64,000 bases of DNA. Source: Pseudomonas sp. ACN8. Lineage in GTDB: Bacteria; Pseudomonadota; Gammaproteobacteria; Pseudomonadales; Pseudomonadaceae. The notes under the pieces were generated by a model, which searched no databases, was not told the origin of the DNA, and worked only from the letters and a program-made list of their open reading frames with translations. Positions 43,746-52,400 of this stretch are shown here, piece after piece; within the stretch, counting starts at the first letter, position 1, and every line of letters starts with the position of its first letter. The DNA lies in contig NZ_MRCS01000024.1 in assembly GCF_002303925.1 (NCBI RefSeq), positions 29,109-93,108 on the forward strand. The letters run 5' to 3'. The position numbers and the translations under genes are program-made.

Positions 43746-45248
43746 ATGCCCACCGCCCTTTATCGTCTCATCTTCGCCATCGCATTTTTACTGCCGATGG
43801 CCACTCACGCCGGCGACGCCGAAGACTTCGTCGCCGCCAATCCCGTGCAGCAAGCCAGGCTGCTGGAAACCTGGGCGGCGCAGCCCGATCCGGCCCGTAT
43901 CGAACTGATCAACGCCCTGCAACAAGGCGAATTGACCGTCGACGGCCAGCCGAAAACCCTGCGTCTGAACAACCGCCTGCGGGGTCTGATCGACACCGCG
44001 TTGGCCAGTCATCAATTGCTCGCCGCCGACGCCAAACTCCGTCTGAGCGCTGCGCAGCAACTACAGAAAAGTGCCAAGCCGGCGCAGTTGAAATTCCTCG
44101 ACCAACAACTGGAGGGCGAAAAGGACGAAGGCGTTCACGCCGCACTGAGCCTGGCTCTGGCCAACCTGCAACTGGTGGATGCCGACCCGGCTGTACGGCT
44201 GGCCGCTGTGCGCTTGCTCGGCGAAACCGGCGACCCGCTGGCCCGCACCCGCCTCGAAGGCTTGCTCGTACCTGGCGTAGAAGCCGATGCCAATGTACGC
44301 ACGGCGGCCGAAACCAGCCTGGCTCAAGTCAAACGCAAACTGCTGGTCGGCGAAATGCTCGGCCAGGCATTCAGCGGTATGTCACTTGGATCGATTCTGC
44401 TGCTCGCCGCCCTGGGGCTTGCAATCACCTTCGGCCTGCTCGGCGTGATCAACATGGCCCACGGCGAGATGCTGATGCTCGGCGCCTACTCGACCTATGT
44501 GGTGCAACTGATGTTCCAGCGCTTCGCGCCGCAGGCCATCGAGTTCTATCCGCTGATCGCGCTGCCGGTGGCGTTTTTCGTCACCGCGGCTATCGGCATG
44601 GCGCTGGAGCGCACGGTAATTCGCCACCTCTACGGCCGTCCACTGGAAACCCTGCTCGCCACCTGGGGCATCAGCCTGATGCTGATTCAACTGGTTCGCC
44701 TGGTGTTCGGCGCACAGAACGTCGAAGTGGCCAACCCGGCCTGGCTGTCGGGTGGGATTCAGGTGCTGCCTAACCTCGTGCTGCCGTACAACCGCATCGT
44801 CATCATTGCCTTTGCCCTGTTTGTGGTGGTGCTGACCTGGCTGCTGCTGAACAGGACGCGCCTGGGCCTGAATGTTCGCGCCGTGACGCAGAACCGCAAC
44901 ATGGCGGCTTGCTGCGGAGTACCCGCCGGGCGCGTAGACATGCTCGCCTTCGGCCTCGGCTCGGGCATTGCCGGCCTCGGTGGCGTGGCCCTGAGCCAGA
45001 TCGGCAACGTCGGCCCGGATCTCGGCCAGAGCTACATCATCGACTCGTTCCTGGTGGTGGTGCTCGGCGGTGTCGGTCAGCTGGCCGGTAGCGTGCTGGC
45101 GGCGTTTGGCCTGGGGATCGCCAACAAGATTCTCGAACCGCAGATCGGTGCCGTGCTCGGCAAGATCCTCATCCTCGCGCTGATCATTCTGTTCATCCAG
45201 AAACGTCCGCAAGGCCTCTTCGCACTCAAAGGACGGGTGATCGACTGA
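43746..45248 (+). CDS. urtB: Urea ABC transporter permease UrtB
   Basis: 500 residues. A signal peptide and a long N-terminal periplasmic helical region (about 20-205) are typical of UrtB and absent from other LivH-type permeases. Eight or so membrane helices follow, with GVINMAHGEMLMLGAYSTYV and GLGSGIAGLGGVALSQIGNVGPD. I chose the ATG at MPTALYRLI, preceded by AAGGCGA; an ATG eight codons earlier overlaps the REP element. The end overlaps urtC by one base. Confidence 0.93.
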   Translation: MPTALYRLIFAIAFLLPMATHAGDAEDFVAANPVQQARLLETWAAQPDPARIELINALQQGELTVDGQPKTLRLNNRLRGLIDTALASHQLLAADAKLRLSAAQQLQKSAKPAQLKFLDQQLEGEKDEGVHAALSLALANLQLVDADPAVRLAAVRLLGETGDPLARTRLEGLLVPGVEADANVRTAAETSLAQVKRKLLVGEMLGQAFSGMSLGSILLLAALGLAITFGLLGVINMAHGEMLMLGAYSTYVVQLMFQRFAPQAIEFYPLIALPVAFFVTAAIGMALERTVIRHLYGRPLETLLATWGISLMLIQLVRLVFGAQNVEVANPAWLSGGIQVLPNLVLPYNRIVIIAFALFVVVLTWLLLNRTRLGLNVRAVTQNRNMAACCGVPAGRVDMLAFGLGSGIAGLGGVALSQIGNVGPDLGQSYIIDSFLVVVLGGVGQLAGSVLAAFGLGIANKILEPQIGAVLGKILILALIILFIQKRPQGLFALKGRVID

Positions 45249-46327
45249 TGAACCAGCCCCTGCTCGTTACCGCGACCCAAAAAGCCGGCCCCAGAGTCTC
45301 GATTGCCGTCGGTGCGGTGATCCTCGTTCTGCTGCTGGCGCTACCGCTGCTGTCGCTGTTATCGCCGGACAGCACGCTGCACGTTTCGGCCTACACACTG
45401 ACGCTGGTGGGCAAGATACTTTGCTACGCCATCGTCGCCCTGGCGCTCGATCTGGTGTGGGGTTACGCCGGCCTGCTGTCCCTCGGCCACGGCCTGTTCT
45501 TCGCCCTCGGCGGCTATGCCATGGGCATGTACCTGATGCGCCAGGCCTCGGGAGATGGCTTGCCGGCGTTCATGACCTTCCTGTCGTGGAGCGAAATGCC
45601 GTGGTTCTGGACTGGCACCAGCAGTTTCCTCTGGACCCTGTGCCTGGTGGTTTTGGCGCCGGGGTTACTGGCCTTGGTGTTCGGCTTTTTCGCCTTCCGT
45701 TCGCGGATCAGGGGCGTGTACTTTTCGATCATGACCCAGGCCCTGACCTTCGCCGGCATGCTGCTGTTCTTCCGCAACGAAACCGGATTCGGCGGCAACA
45801 ACGGCTTCACCAACTTCCGCACGATTCTTGGCTTTGGCATCACTGAACCGGGCACCCGCGCGGTGCTGTTTTTCGCCACGGTGCTGTTGCTGGTGGCGAG
45901 CCTGTTTATCGGCTGGCGCCTGGCGCAAAGCAAGTTCGGACGTGTACTGACCGCGCTGCGCGATGCGGAAAATCGTCTGATGTTCTGCGGCTACGATCCG
46001 CGCGGCTTCAAGTTGTTCGTGTGGGTTTTGAGTGCGGTGTTGTGCGGCCTGGCCGGTGCGCTGTACGTGCCGCAAGTGGGGATCATCAACCCGAGCGAGA
46101 TGTCGCCGACCAACTCCATCGAAGCAGCAGTATGGGTAGCACTGGGCGGGCGCGGGACGTTGATCGGCCCGTTGCTCGGTGCCGGCGTGGTCAACGGTAT
46201 GAAGAGCTGGTTCACCGTGGCATTCCCCGAGTACTGGCTGTTCTTCCTCGGCGCGCTGTTCATTGTCGTGACCCTGTATTTGCCCAAAGGCGTGATCGGC
46301 CTGTTGAAGAAAAGAGGTGAGCAATGA
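45248..46327 (+). CDS. urtC: Urea ABC transporter permease UrtC
   Basis: 359 residues, LivM-type permease with about ten helices. Family segments include LVWGYAGLLSLGHGLFFALGG, FRSRIRGVYFSIMTQALTFA, ETGFGGNNGFTNF and AALRDAENRLMFCGYDP. It overlaps urtB by one base and urtD by four (ATGA), which fits equimolar translation of the two permease subunits. Confidence 0.94.
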   Translation: MNQPLLVTATQKAGPRVSIAVGAVILVLLLALPLLSLLSPDSTLHVSAYTLTLVGKILCYAIVALALDLVWGYAGLLSLGHGLFFALGGYAMGMYLMRQASGDGLPAFMTFLSWSEMPWFWTGTSSFLWTLCLVVLAPGLLALVFGFFAFRSRIRGVYFSIMTQALTFAGMLLFFRNETGFGGNNGFTNFRTILGFGITEPGTRAVLFFATVLLLVASLFIGWRLAQSKFGRVLTALRDAENRLMFCGYDPRGFKLFVWVLSAVLCGLAGALYVPQVGIINPSEMSPTNSIEAAVWVALGGRGTLIGPLLGAGVVNGMKSWFTVAFPEYWLFFLGALFIVVTLYLPKGVIGLLKKRGEQ

Positions 46328-47193
46328 GAGTGACTGCAACGGCTGAATTCATGCTCGAACCGGCGTTCTTCCCCGTGGAACCGAACAAGGATGCCGGCAG
46401 CAGCCGCGATGCCATTGGCCTCGGTCAACGGGTCGGACCTGGCCTGAACACCCGCCACGGCACCATCCTGACCCTGGAAGACATCAGTGTCAGCTTCGAC
46501 GGCTTCCGCGCGCTGAACGAACTGAACCTGTACATCGGCGTCGGCGAACTGCGCTGCATCATCGGCCCCAACGGCGCGGGCAAGACCACGCTGATGGACG
46601 TGATCACCGGCAAGACCCGTCCCAGCCACGGCAAGGCCTGGTTCGGCGAAACCCTGGACCTGACGCAAATGAGCGAAGTTCAGATCGCCCAGGCCGGTAT
46701 CGGCCGCAAGTTCCAGAAACCGACGGTGTTCGAAGCCTTGAGCGTGTTCGAGAACCTGGAACTGGCGCAGAAGACCGACAAGTCGGTATGGGCCAGTTTG
46801 CGCGCTCGCTTGAATGGCGAACAAAAGGACCGCATCGCCGAAGTGCTGGAGACCATTCGCCTGACCTCGTCGGTCAATCGCCCGGCCGGCCTGCTGTCCC
46901 ACGGTCAGAAGCAGTTTCTGGAGATCGGCATGTTGCTGATGCAGGACCCGCAATTGCTGCTGCTCGATGAACCGGTGGCGGGCATGACCGACGCCGAAAC
47001 CGAATTCACCGCCGAGCTGTTCAAGAGTCTGGCCGGCAAGCACTCGCTGATGGTGGTGGAGCACGACATGGGCTTCGTCGGCTCGATTGCCGACCACGTC
47101 ACGGTGTTGCATCAGGGCAGCGTGCTGGCCGAAGGGTCGCTGGAACAGGTGCAGGACAACGAGCGGGTGATCGAGGTTTATCTCGGTCGTTAA
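46324..47193 (+). CDS. urtD: Urea ABC transporter ATPase UrtD
   Basis: 289 residues. The roughly 45-residue N-terminal extension before the ABC core is unstructured-looking. The core has Walker A IIGPNGAGKTTLMD, LSHGQKQFLEIGM in place of the LSGGQ signature, Walker B LLLLDEPVAGM, and a switch His in VVEHDMGFV. The variant signature SHGQK is usual for UrtD. It is separated from urtE by a REP pair. Confidence 0.94.
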   Translation: MRVTATAEFMLEPAFFPVEPNKDAGSSRDAIGLGQRVGPGLNTRHGTILTLEDISVSFDGFRALNELNLYIGVGELRCIIGPNGAGKTTLMDVITGKTRPSHGKAWFGETLDLTQMSEVQIAQAGIGRKFQKPTVFEALSVFENLELAQKTDKSVWASLRARLNGEQKDRIAEVLETIRLTSSVNRPAGLLSHGQKQFLEIGMLLMQDPQLLLLDEPVAGMTDAETEFTAELFKSLAGKHSLMVVEHDMGFVGSIADHVTVLHQGSVLAEGSLEQVQDNERVIEVYLGR

Positions 47194-47211
47194 GCCTGCA
47201 AATACATCCCT

Positions 47212-47303
47212 CTGTAGGAGCGAGCCTGCTCGCGAAAGCGGTGCATCAGTCACCAACGATGTTGAGTGTGCCGACGCCATCGCGAGCAAGCTCGCTCCCA
47301 CAG
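47212..47303. repeat. REP pair (inverted)
   Basis: Units at 47213-47236 and 47278-47302 lie between urtD and urtE, the only long spacer in the permease-ATPase part of the operon. Confidence 0.85.
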
Positions 47304-47326
47304 GGGGATCTGAGGAGTATTTGAGA

Positions 47327-48025
47327 ATGTTGCAAGTCGAAAAACTGCACCAGTACTACGGCGGAAGCCACATCCTGCGCGGTCTGACGTTTGACGTGAA
47401 GGTCGGCGAAGTCACCTGCCTGCTCGGCCGTAACGGCGTGGGCAAGACCACCCTGCTCAAATGCCTGATGGGCTTGTTGCCAGCCAAGGAAGGCGCAGTG
47501 AATTGGGAAGGTAAGCCGATCACCGCCTTCAAGCCGCACCAGCGTGTGCACGCCGGGATCGCCTACGTGCCGCAGGGCCGGGAAATCTTCGGCCGCCTGA
47601 CCGTGGAAGAAAACCTGCTGATGGGCCTGTCGCGCTTCCCCGGCAGTGAAGCGAAGGAAGTGCCGGCGTTCATCTACGAGCTGTTCCCGGTGCTGCTGCA
47701 AATGAAGCAGCGCCGGGGTGGCGACTTGTCCGGTGGCCAGCAACAACAACTGGCCATCGGCCGCGCGCTGGCCAGCCGCCCTCGCCTGCTGATCCTCGAC
47801 GAACCCACCGAAGGCATCCAGCCGTCGGTGATCAAGGAGATCGGTGCCGTGATCAAAAAACTCGCGGCCCGGGGCGACATGGCCATTCTACTGGTCGAAC
47901 AGTTCTACGATTTCGCCGCCGAACTGGCCGACCAATATCTGGTGATGTCCCGGGGTGAAATCGTGCAACAGGGTCGCGGTGAAAACATGGAAGCCGAGGG
48001 CGTGCGTGGGCTGGTTACGATCTGA
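47327..48025 (+). CDS. urtE: Urea ABC transporter ATPase UrtE
   Basis: 232 residues from MLQVEKLHQYYGG, with GAGGAG eight bases upstream. Walker A is LLGRNGVGKTTLLK, signature DLSGGQQQQLAIGRAL, Walker B LLILDEPTEGIQP, switch region ILLVEQFYDFA. It is the LivF-type partner of UrtD and the last gene of the importer. Its stop lies 18 bases from the stop of the convergent DUF4329-like gene. Confidence 0.94.
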   Translation: MLQVEKLHQYYGGSHILRGLTFDVKVGEVTCLLGRNGVGKTTLLKCLMGLLPAKEGAVNWEGKPITAFKPHQRVHAGIAYVPQGREIFGRLTVEENLLMGLSRFPGSEAKEVPAFIYELFPVLLQMKQRRGGDLSGGQQQQLAIGRALASRPRLLILDEPTEGIQPSVIKEIGAVIKKLAARGDMAILLVEQFYDFAAELADQYLVMSRGEIVQQGRGENMEAEGVRGLVTI

Positions 48026-48043
48026 GCAGTGAACTGTCAGCGC

Positions 48044-49414
48044 TCATTCAGAATCCGTGGTGATGCGGTTTGCCCCTGCATAGGGCAGCCATTCAGAACC
48101 CACCACGCCGCCAACATCCCAGAGCGGGCTGCTTTTTTCGACCGTCAGTACGCCCGTTACTGCAACACTCAAGACAAAATCCTTAGCGCTCAGATGTCCA
48201 CCCAACAAGAGCTTATCGATGTTGACGCCCATCGCCCCTTCGGTCTTGATAACCCAGGCTTCGGCTTCAGAAAACGTGCTGTGGTACTTCAGCAATGCAC
48301 CGTCCGGGGTCTGGCGGAACACCGAATAACCCACGGAGGAGTCAACCAAACCTGACTCCCGAGCCTGCTGAACACTGAATACCAATGACTGGGGTGAGAA
48401 AAACTGCTGATACAAGTCAGCCTCTTTTTCCGGTAGTGGCGTCGCCAGCGACTCTGGCCCCAGGTACACACCTGCCAACGTCTGACTTTCCGGTAACCGA
48501 AAACCGCCTGGCACTGCGGGGAACACCTGCTCCATTGCCAGTAATCCATCAGGTTGGTGAAACGGCAATGTCGCAACATATTCTTCACGGTCGCGACGCT
48601 TGAGGATAAACCCTACACGCTGGTGATCCACTGTCGCGGGTACACGACTCAAGGCAGAGCTCAACGCCGACGCCGGATCTTCAAAAACCGATGTGTAGAA
48701 CGGTTGGAGGGTAGGAGGTCCGGGTATGACCGGCTGGTAGGGAATCCATTCAGACGTGATGCGGCCGCGAAACCCACCCCAGACTGTGCCTGGATGGAGG
48801 ACACGCATCTGACCGACGGCCAAAACTTCCATGATCCGTTTTTCGGGTGTCGTGCGCGAAGAGAATCCAGAAATACTGGGATTTTCCGGCGGACTCATGG
48901 AATAAGCCACCAGAGAACCAAAGGGACCTGAAACATAATTATGTGTATAGAAATCCCTATGATTGAACGCTTTATAGAGATCAGGTTGCGACGGAAGCGA
49001 GTTCAGTAACTTAACCTGATTTTCGTTGAAAGACCGGTTATTCGTGGCAATCCACTCGGAGATATCCGGGTGGCTATGGCATTTGCCCACGCAACGGTAT
49101 CCCACTGGATGACTGATTACCCGTGTATCTGGGTCGTATGCAAGCAAAAGCGCAAAATCAAAAGTTTCCGCCTGATCCGATATAGGCGTTGTCGCGACAA
49201 ACTTACCATCCGGGCGCTGCAAAATGAGTGAACCGTACTCTTTGTCTGGCGCGCGCTCATGCTGGTGAAACCAGTTCGCAGCATCGTCTTCGCAAATGAA
49301 TGGCGGGCTCACAGGTGGCAGCACCGGCGCGGCCTTGGCGGGTTTCGCGAGTGGTAGCGTTGCAAGTTGCTCAAGCATTTTTCGAGCATTTTCACGATCT
49401 GTATCGGTGGTCAT
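48044..49414 (-). CDS. Protein with two DUF4329-like modules
   Basis: 456 residues, no signal peptide, Pro/Ala-rich first 40. I see an internal duplication. Copy 1 (about 41-226) has EDxA, YGSLILQR, KFVATTP, then CHSHPDIS with His113-x-His115, SFNE, DLY (145-147) and SEWIPY (221-226). Copy 2 (about 245-445) has EDPA, VGFILKR, EYVATLP, DLY (333-335) and SEWLPY (440-445) but no HxH. DUF4329 is a JAB-like fold often met in polymorphic toxins. The JAMM Asp seems replaced (SFNE), so peptidase activity is doubtful. It interrupts urtE and ureD on the opposite strand. A TTG codon immediately upstream is not needed as start. Confidence 0.72.
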   Translation of the reverse strand: MTTDTDRENARKMLEQLATLPLAKPAKAAPVLPPVSPPFICEDDAANWFHQHERAPDKEYGSLILQRPDGKFVATTPISDQAETFDFALLLAYDPDTRVISHPVGYRCVGKCHSHPDISEWIATNNRSFNENQVKLLNSLPSQPDLYKAFNHRDFYTHNYVSGPFGSLVAYSMSPPENPSISGFSSRTTPEKRIMEVLAVGQMRVLHPGTVWGGFRGRITSEWIPYQPVIPGPPTLQPFYTSVFEDPASALSSALSRVPATVDHQRVGFILKRRDREEYVATLPFHQPDGLLAMEQVFPAVPGGFRLPESQTLAGVYLGPESLATPLPEKEADLYQQFFSPQSLVFSVQQARESGLVDSSVGYSVFRQTPDGALLKYHSTFSEAEAWVIKTEGAMGVNIDKLLLGGHLSAKDFVLSVAVTGVLTVEKSSPLWDVGGVVGSEWLPYAGANRITTDSE

Positions 49415-49527
49415 CAATAAACTCCAAGACGTTCAGTCGCCCCGCAGAAGGAGGGAGCGGACGCTTGGATGCTGAGTTCTTTGGAAGCACGGATGGCGGT
49501 ACATATGTATGCCTAAAAGGTGGTTAA

Positions 49528-49542
49528 GCACCAATTTGTTGC
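49528..49542 (+). promoter_or_regulatory. NtrC-like binding site 1 upstream of ureD
   Basis: GCACCA-ATT-TGTTGC differs at one position from the NtrC consensus GCACCA-N3-TGGTGC. It lies 89 bases upstream of the -24 element of the ureD promoter, a usual enhancer distance. Predicted from sequence only. Confidence 0.5.
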
Positions 49543-49559
49543 TCGGCATTTCATAGTGC

Positions 49560-49574
49560 GCCCCTTGTTGGTGC
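49560..49574 (+). promoter_or_regulatory. NtrC-like binding site 2 upstream of ureD
   Basis: GCCCCT-TGT-TGGTGC has a perfect right half and a 4-of-6 left half relative to GCACCA-N3-TGGTGC. Its centre is 32 bases, about three helical turns, from the centre of site 1, which would allow cooperative binding. Confidence 0.4.
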
Positions 49575-49615
49575 GCAAGCCCCAGCAATAGTTGCCTCCT
49601 GCCCGGGATACCTTG

Positions 49616-49631
49616 CGGCACAGCCTTTGCA
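49616..49631 (+). promoter_or_regulatory. Probable sigma-54 promoter of ureD
   Basis: CGGCAC-AGCCT-TTGCA matches TGGCAC-N5-TTGCA at all but the first base, with GG at 49617 and GC at 49629. The start of transcription would be some 20 bases before the ureD ATG. With the two NtrC-like sites upstream this forms a standard nitrogen-regulated promoter. Confidence 0.6.
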
Positions 49632-49663
49632 ACATCCTGACAACTTCCGGATAAGCACTGACT

Positions 49664-50503
49664 ATGACTCTTCCCGCATCTGGTGCCTTGTTTACCCCCA
49701 GTTGGCACGCCGAACTGGAGCTGGGCTACGCCCGATTCGACAACACCACTCGCCCGGTCCAGCGTCGACACAAAGGTCCGTTGCGGGTGCAAAAACACCT
49801 GTATGCCGAAGGGCCAGAAGTCTGCCAGCACATCATCGTCCACCCACCCGGCGGCATTGCCGGCGGTGATCGGCTGGACATCTCGGCCAGTGTCGAGCGC
49901 GATGCCTGGGCACAAATCACCAGCCCCGGCGCGGCCAAGTGGTATCGCGCCGCCGGCCCCGCCTATCAGCGGCTGGACTTGCGTGTGGCGGCCGGTGCGA
50001 CACTGGAGTGGCTGCCCCAGGAGACGATCATTTTCAGCGCGGCCCAGGCGGAACTCAGTACCTCTATTGACCTTGAAGGCGATGCCCGCTTGTTCTATTG
50101 GGACGTGGTTGCATTGGGTCGACCCGCCAGCGGCGAGCGCTTCGATCTCGGGCACTTCCAGGCGCAACTGGATATCCGCCGCGACGGCCAGTTGCTCTGG
50201 CATGAACGCCAGCGCATTGTCGGGGCGGACGGTTTGCTGGAGTCGCCCATCGGGCTCGATGGGCAACCGGTGTTTGCTACGTTGCTGGTGACGGGTGAGA
50301 TCGACAGCGAACTGCTGGAGCGTTGCCGTTCGCTGCCCAACGAAGTGCGCGGGGATCTGACCCAACTGCCGGGGTTGCTGGTTGCACGGTGCCTGGCCAG
50401 TGAAGCGTTGTTGGCGCGGGGGTGGTTGATTGATTTGTGGCGATTGCTTAGGCCTGCGTTGCTTGGCCGCGAAGCAATGCCTCCAAGAATATGGAACACC
50501 TGA
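49664..50503 (+). CDS. ureD: Urease accessory protein UreD
   Basis: Scaffold for nickel-site assembly: binds apo-urease and recruits UreF and UreG. The 279 residues begin MTLPASGALFTPSWHAELEL. Family segments are QRRHKGPLRVQKHLYAEGPE, HPPGGIAGGDRLDISASVE, AKWYRAAGPAYQ and LEWLPQETIIFS. The partners UreE, UreF and UreG are not in this window and in other Pseudomonas lie some kilobases further on. Confidence 0.94.
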   Translation: MTLPASGALFTPSWHAELELGYARFDNTTRPVQRRHKGPLRVQKHLYAEGPEVCQHIIVHPPGGIAGGDRLDISASVERDAWAQITSPGAAKWYRAAGPAYQRLDLRVAAGATLEWLPQETIIFSAAQAELSTSIDLEGDARLFYWDVVALGRPASGERFDLGHFQAQLDIRRDGQLLWHERQRIVGADGLLESPIGLDGQPVFATLLVTGEIDSELLERCRSLPNEVRGDLTQLPGLLVARCLASEALLARGWLIDLWRLLRPALLGREAMPPRIWNT

Positions 50504-50570
50504 ATTGCTTTTCTGTGGGATTTGTATTCACAGATCCAACACCTTTAACTGCCGAATACGGATTGCAACA

Positions 50571-50873
50571 ATGGACCTGACCCCACGCGAAAAAGACAAG
50601 CTGCTGATCTTCACCGCCGGCCTGGTGGCCGAGCGGCGTTTGGCTCGCGGTGTGAAACTCAATTACCCGGAGGCCATGGCCTACATTTCCGCAGCCCTGC
50701 TTGAAGGCGCTCGCGACGGCCGGACCGTGGCCGACCTGATGCACCTGGGCACCACCCTGCTGACCCGCGAACAAGTGATGCAAGGCATCCCGGAAATGAT
50801 CCCGGAAATTCAGGTCGAGGCCACGTTCCCCGACGGCACCAAACTGGTCACCGTCCACCAACCCATCGCCTGA
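50571..50873 (+). CDS. ureA: Urease gamma subunit
   Basis: 100 residues, the normal length, starting MDLTPREKDKLLIFTAGLVA and including RRLARGVKLNYPEAMAYIS and MIPEIQVEATFPDGTKLVTV. Small structural subunit of the UreABC trimer of trimers. The start was taken at MDLT; the frame upstream is open but overlaps the ureD end and has no homology. Confidence 0.97.
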   Translation: MDLTPREKDKLLIFTAGLVAERRLARGVKLNYPEAMAYISAALLEGARDGRTVADLMHLGTTLLTREQVMQGIPEMIPEIQVEATFPDGTKLVTVHQPIA

Positions 50874-50882
50874 GGCCGTGCC

Positions 50883-51416
50883 ATGACTTACCACATCCGC
50901 GATGCCGTGCCTGCCGATCTGCCAGCCATCCGCGACATCTACAACGACGCGGTACTCAACACCACGGCGATCTGGAACGAGCAAGCGGTCGACCTCGGCA
51001 ACCGCCAGGCCTGGTTCAACGCCCGGCAATCCCAGGCTTATCCGATTCTGGTGATTGTCGATGCCGACAACACGGTGCTCGGGTACGCCTCGTTCGGCGA
51101 CTGGCGACCCTTCGACGGTTTCCGCCACACCGTCGAGCACTCGGTCTATGTGCGCAGCGACCAGCGCGGCAACGGCCTCGGTCCGCAACTGATGGAAGCG
51201 CTGATCGAACGCGCCAAAGGCTGCGGCAAGCACGTGATGGTCGCCGCCATCGAAAGCGGTAACGCCGCTTCCATTCGCTTGCATGAGCGCATCGGCTTTA
51301 TCACCACCGGACAAATGCCTCAGGTCGGCACCAAGTTCGGCCGCTGGCTGGACCTGACCTTCATGCAACTGACCCTCAATCCTGGCGCGCAACCACCCGC
51401 CGTCAACAAGGAGTGA
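50883..51416 (+). CDS. GNAT acetyltransferase, phosphinothricin/methionine-sulfoximine type
   Basis: 177 residues. MTYHIRDAVPADLPAIRDIY and the acetyl-CoA site VRSDQRGNGLGPQLMEALIE identify a GNAT; NTTAIWNEQ, GYASFGDWRPFDGFRHTVEHSVYV and SIRLHERIGF are typical of the Pat/MddA subgroup, which acetylates glufosinate and methionine sulfoximine. The same gene sits between ureA and ureB in PAO1 (PA4866), so co-transcription with urease is conserved. A role against glutamine-synthetase inhibitors is plausible but unproven here. Confidence 0.88.
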   Translation: MTYHIRDAVPADLPAIRDIYNDAVLNTTAIWNEQAVDLGNRQAWFNARQSQAYPILVIVDADNTVLGYASFGDWRPFDGFRHTVEHSVYVRSDQRGNGLGPQLMEALIERAKGCGKHVMVAAIESGNAASIRLHERIGFITTGQMPQVGTKFGRWLDLTFMQLTLNPGAQPPAVNKE

Positions 51417-51422
51417 TCGCCC

Positions 51423-51956
51423 ATGAACCCCGCCCAACTGCGACGCGTCAACGTCGAAAGCTTTGCGCATTACCGCCAGGGCCTGATCGACCTGCTGCTC
51501 GATGCCGTCGGCTATGGCGCCAGTGTCGGCTTCATGGCTGACCTCGATGCGACCCAGGCTCACGCTTATTTCGATGAAGTCCAGGACAACCTGAACAAGG
51601 GCAATGTGTTGCTATGGGTGGTGGTCAAGGACGAGCAGGTGCAGGCCAGCGTGCAACTGAGTCTGTGCCAGAAAGCCAACGGCCTGAACCGTGCCGAAGT
51701 GCAGAAGCTGCTGGTGCGCGAACATGCGCGGCGTCGTGGTCTGGGCCAGCAACTGATGAGTGCCCTGGAGGCGGCCGCCCTGCAGCACAAGCGCGGCATG
51801 CTTTACCTCGACACCGAAGCCGGCTCGCCCGCCGAGGACTTCTACCAATCACTGGGCTATACCCGCGCCGGTGAAATCCCGGATTACGCCTGCGACCCGA
51901 GTGGCCGCTACAAGCCGACCGCCCTGTACTACAAGATTCTCCAAGGAGCCCATTGA
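51423..51956 (+). CDS. GNAT acetyltransferase
   Basis: 177 residues with the GNAT core: VWLVV-like LLWVVVKDEQVQASVQL, the CoA-binding VREHARRRGLGQQLMSALEA (about 99-118), and the C-terminal LYLDTEAGSPAEDFYQSLGY. It lies six bases after the first GNAT gene and overlaps the ureB start, so it belongs to the urease operon. The two GNATs are unlike enough in sequence that recent duplication is unlikely. The substrate is unknown. Confidence 0.85.
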   Translation: MNPAQLRRVNVESFAHYRQGLIDLLLDAVGYGASVGFMADLDATQAHAYFDEVQDNLNKGNVLLWVVVKDEQVQASVQLSLCQKANGLNRAEVQKLLVREHARRRGLGQQLMSALEAAALQHKRGMLYLDTEAGSPAEDFYQSLGYTRAGEIPDYACDPSGRYKPTALYYKILQGAH

Positions 51957-52261
51957 TGATTCCCGGTGAATACCAGATCCAGCCCGGCGAGATCGAGCTC
52001 AACGTCGGTCGGCGCACGATCCGTCTGAAAGTGGCCAACAGTGGTGATCGACCGATCCAGGTCGGCTCGCACTACCACTTTTTCGAAACCAACGACGCGC
52101 TGACGTTCGACCGCGCCGCCAGCCGCGGCATGCGTCTGAACATCCCCGCTGGCACGGCGGTGCGCTTCGAGCCGGGGCAGAGCCGCGAGGTGGAGTTGGT
52201 GGATTTGGCGGGGCATCGTCGGGTGTTCGGCTTTGCCGGGCGGATCATGGGTGACCTCTGA
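51956..52261 (+). CDS. ureB: Urease beta subunit
   Basis: 101 residues beginning MIPGEYQIQPGEIELNVGRR. Family segments GDRPIQVGSHYHFFETNDAL, RLNIPAGTAVRFEPGQ and VELVDLAGHRRVFGFAGRI are all present. The ATG overlaps the stop of the preceding GNAT gene. Structural subunit with UreA and UreC. Confidence 0.97.
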   Translation: MIPGEYQIQPGEIELNVGRRTIRLKVANSGDRPIQVGSHYHFFETNDALTFDRAASRGMRLNIPAGTAVRFEPGQSREVELVDLAGHRRVFGFAGRIMGDL

Positions 52262-52285
52262 TTAATGCGTTGTCAGCACCGGCCC

Positions 52286-52351
52286 CATCGCGAGCAGGCT
52301 CGCTCCCACATTGGAATGCGGTCAACTGTGGGAGCGAGCCTGCTCGCGATT
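52286..52351. repeat. REP pair (inverted)
   Basis: Units at 52286-52310 and 52326-52350 stand between ureB and ureC, inside the urease operon. Confidence 0.85.
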
Positions 52352-52400
52352 GTGAGCGCAGCGAACGATTTCAAATTCAATTGAATTTCAAGGCGAACGA

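Noticed and set aside
48044..49414. Calling the DUF4329-like protein an active deubiquitinase
   Set aside because: The HxH is present, but the expected Asp of the metal site is not at the right place (SFNE instead of SxxD), and DUF4329 proteins have no proven peptidase activity.
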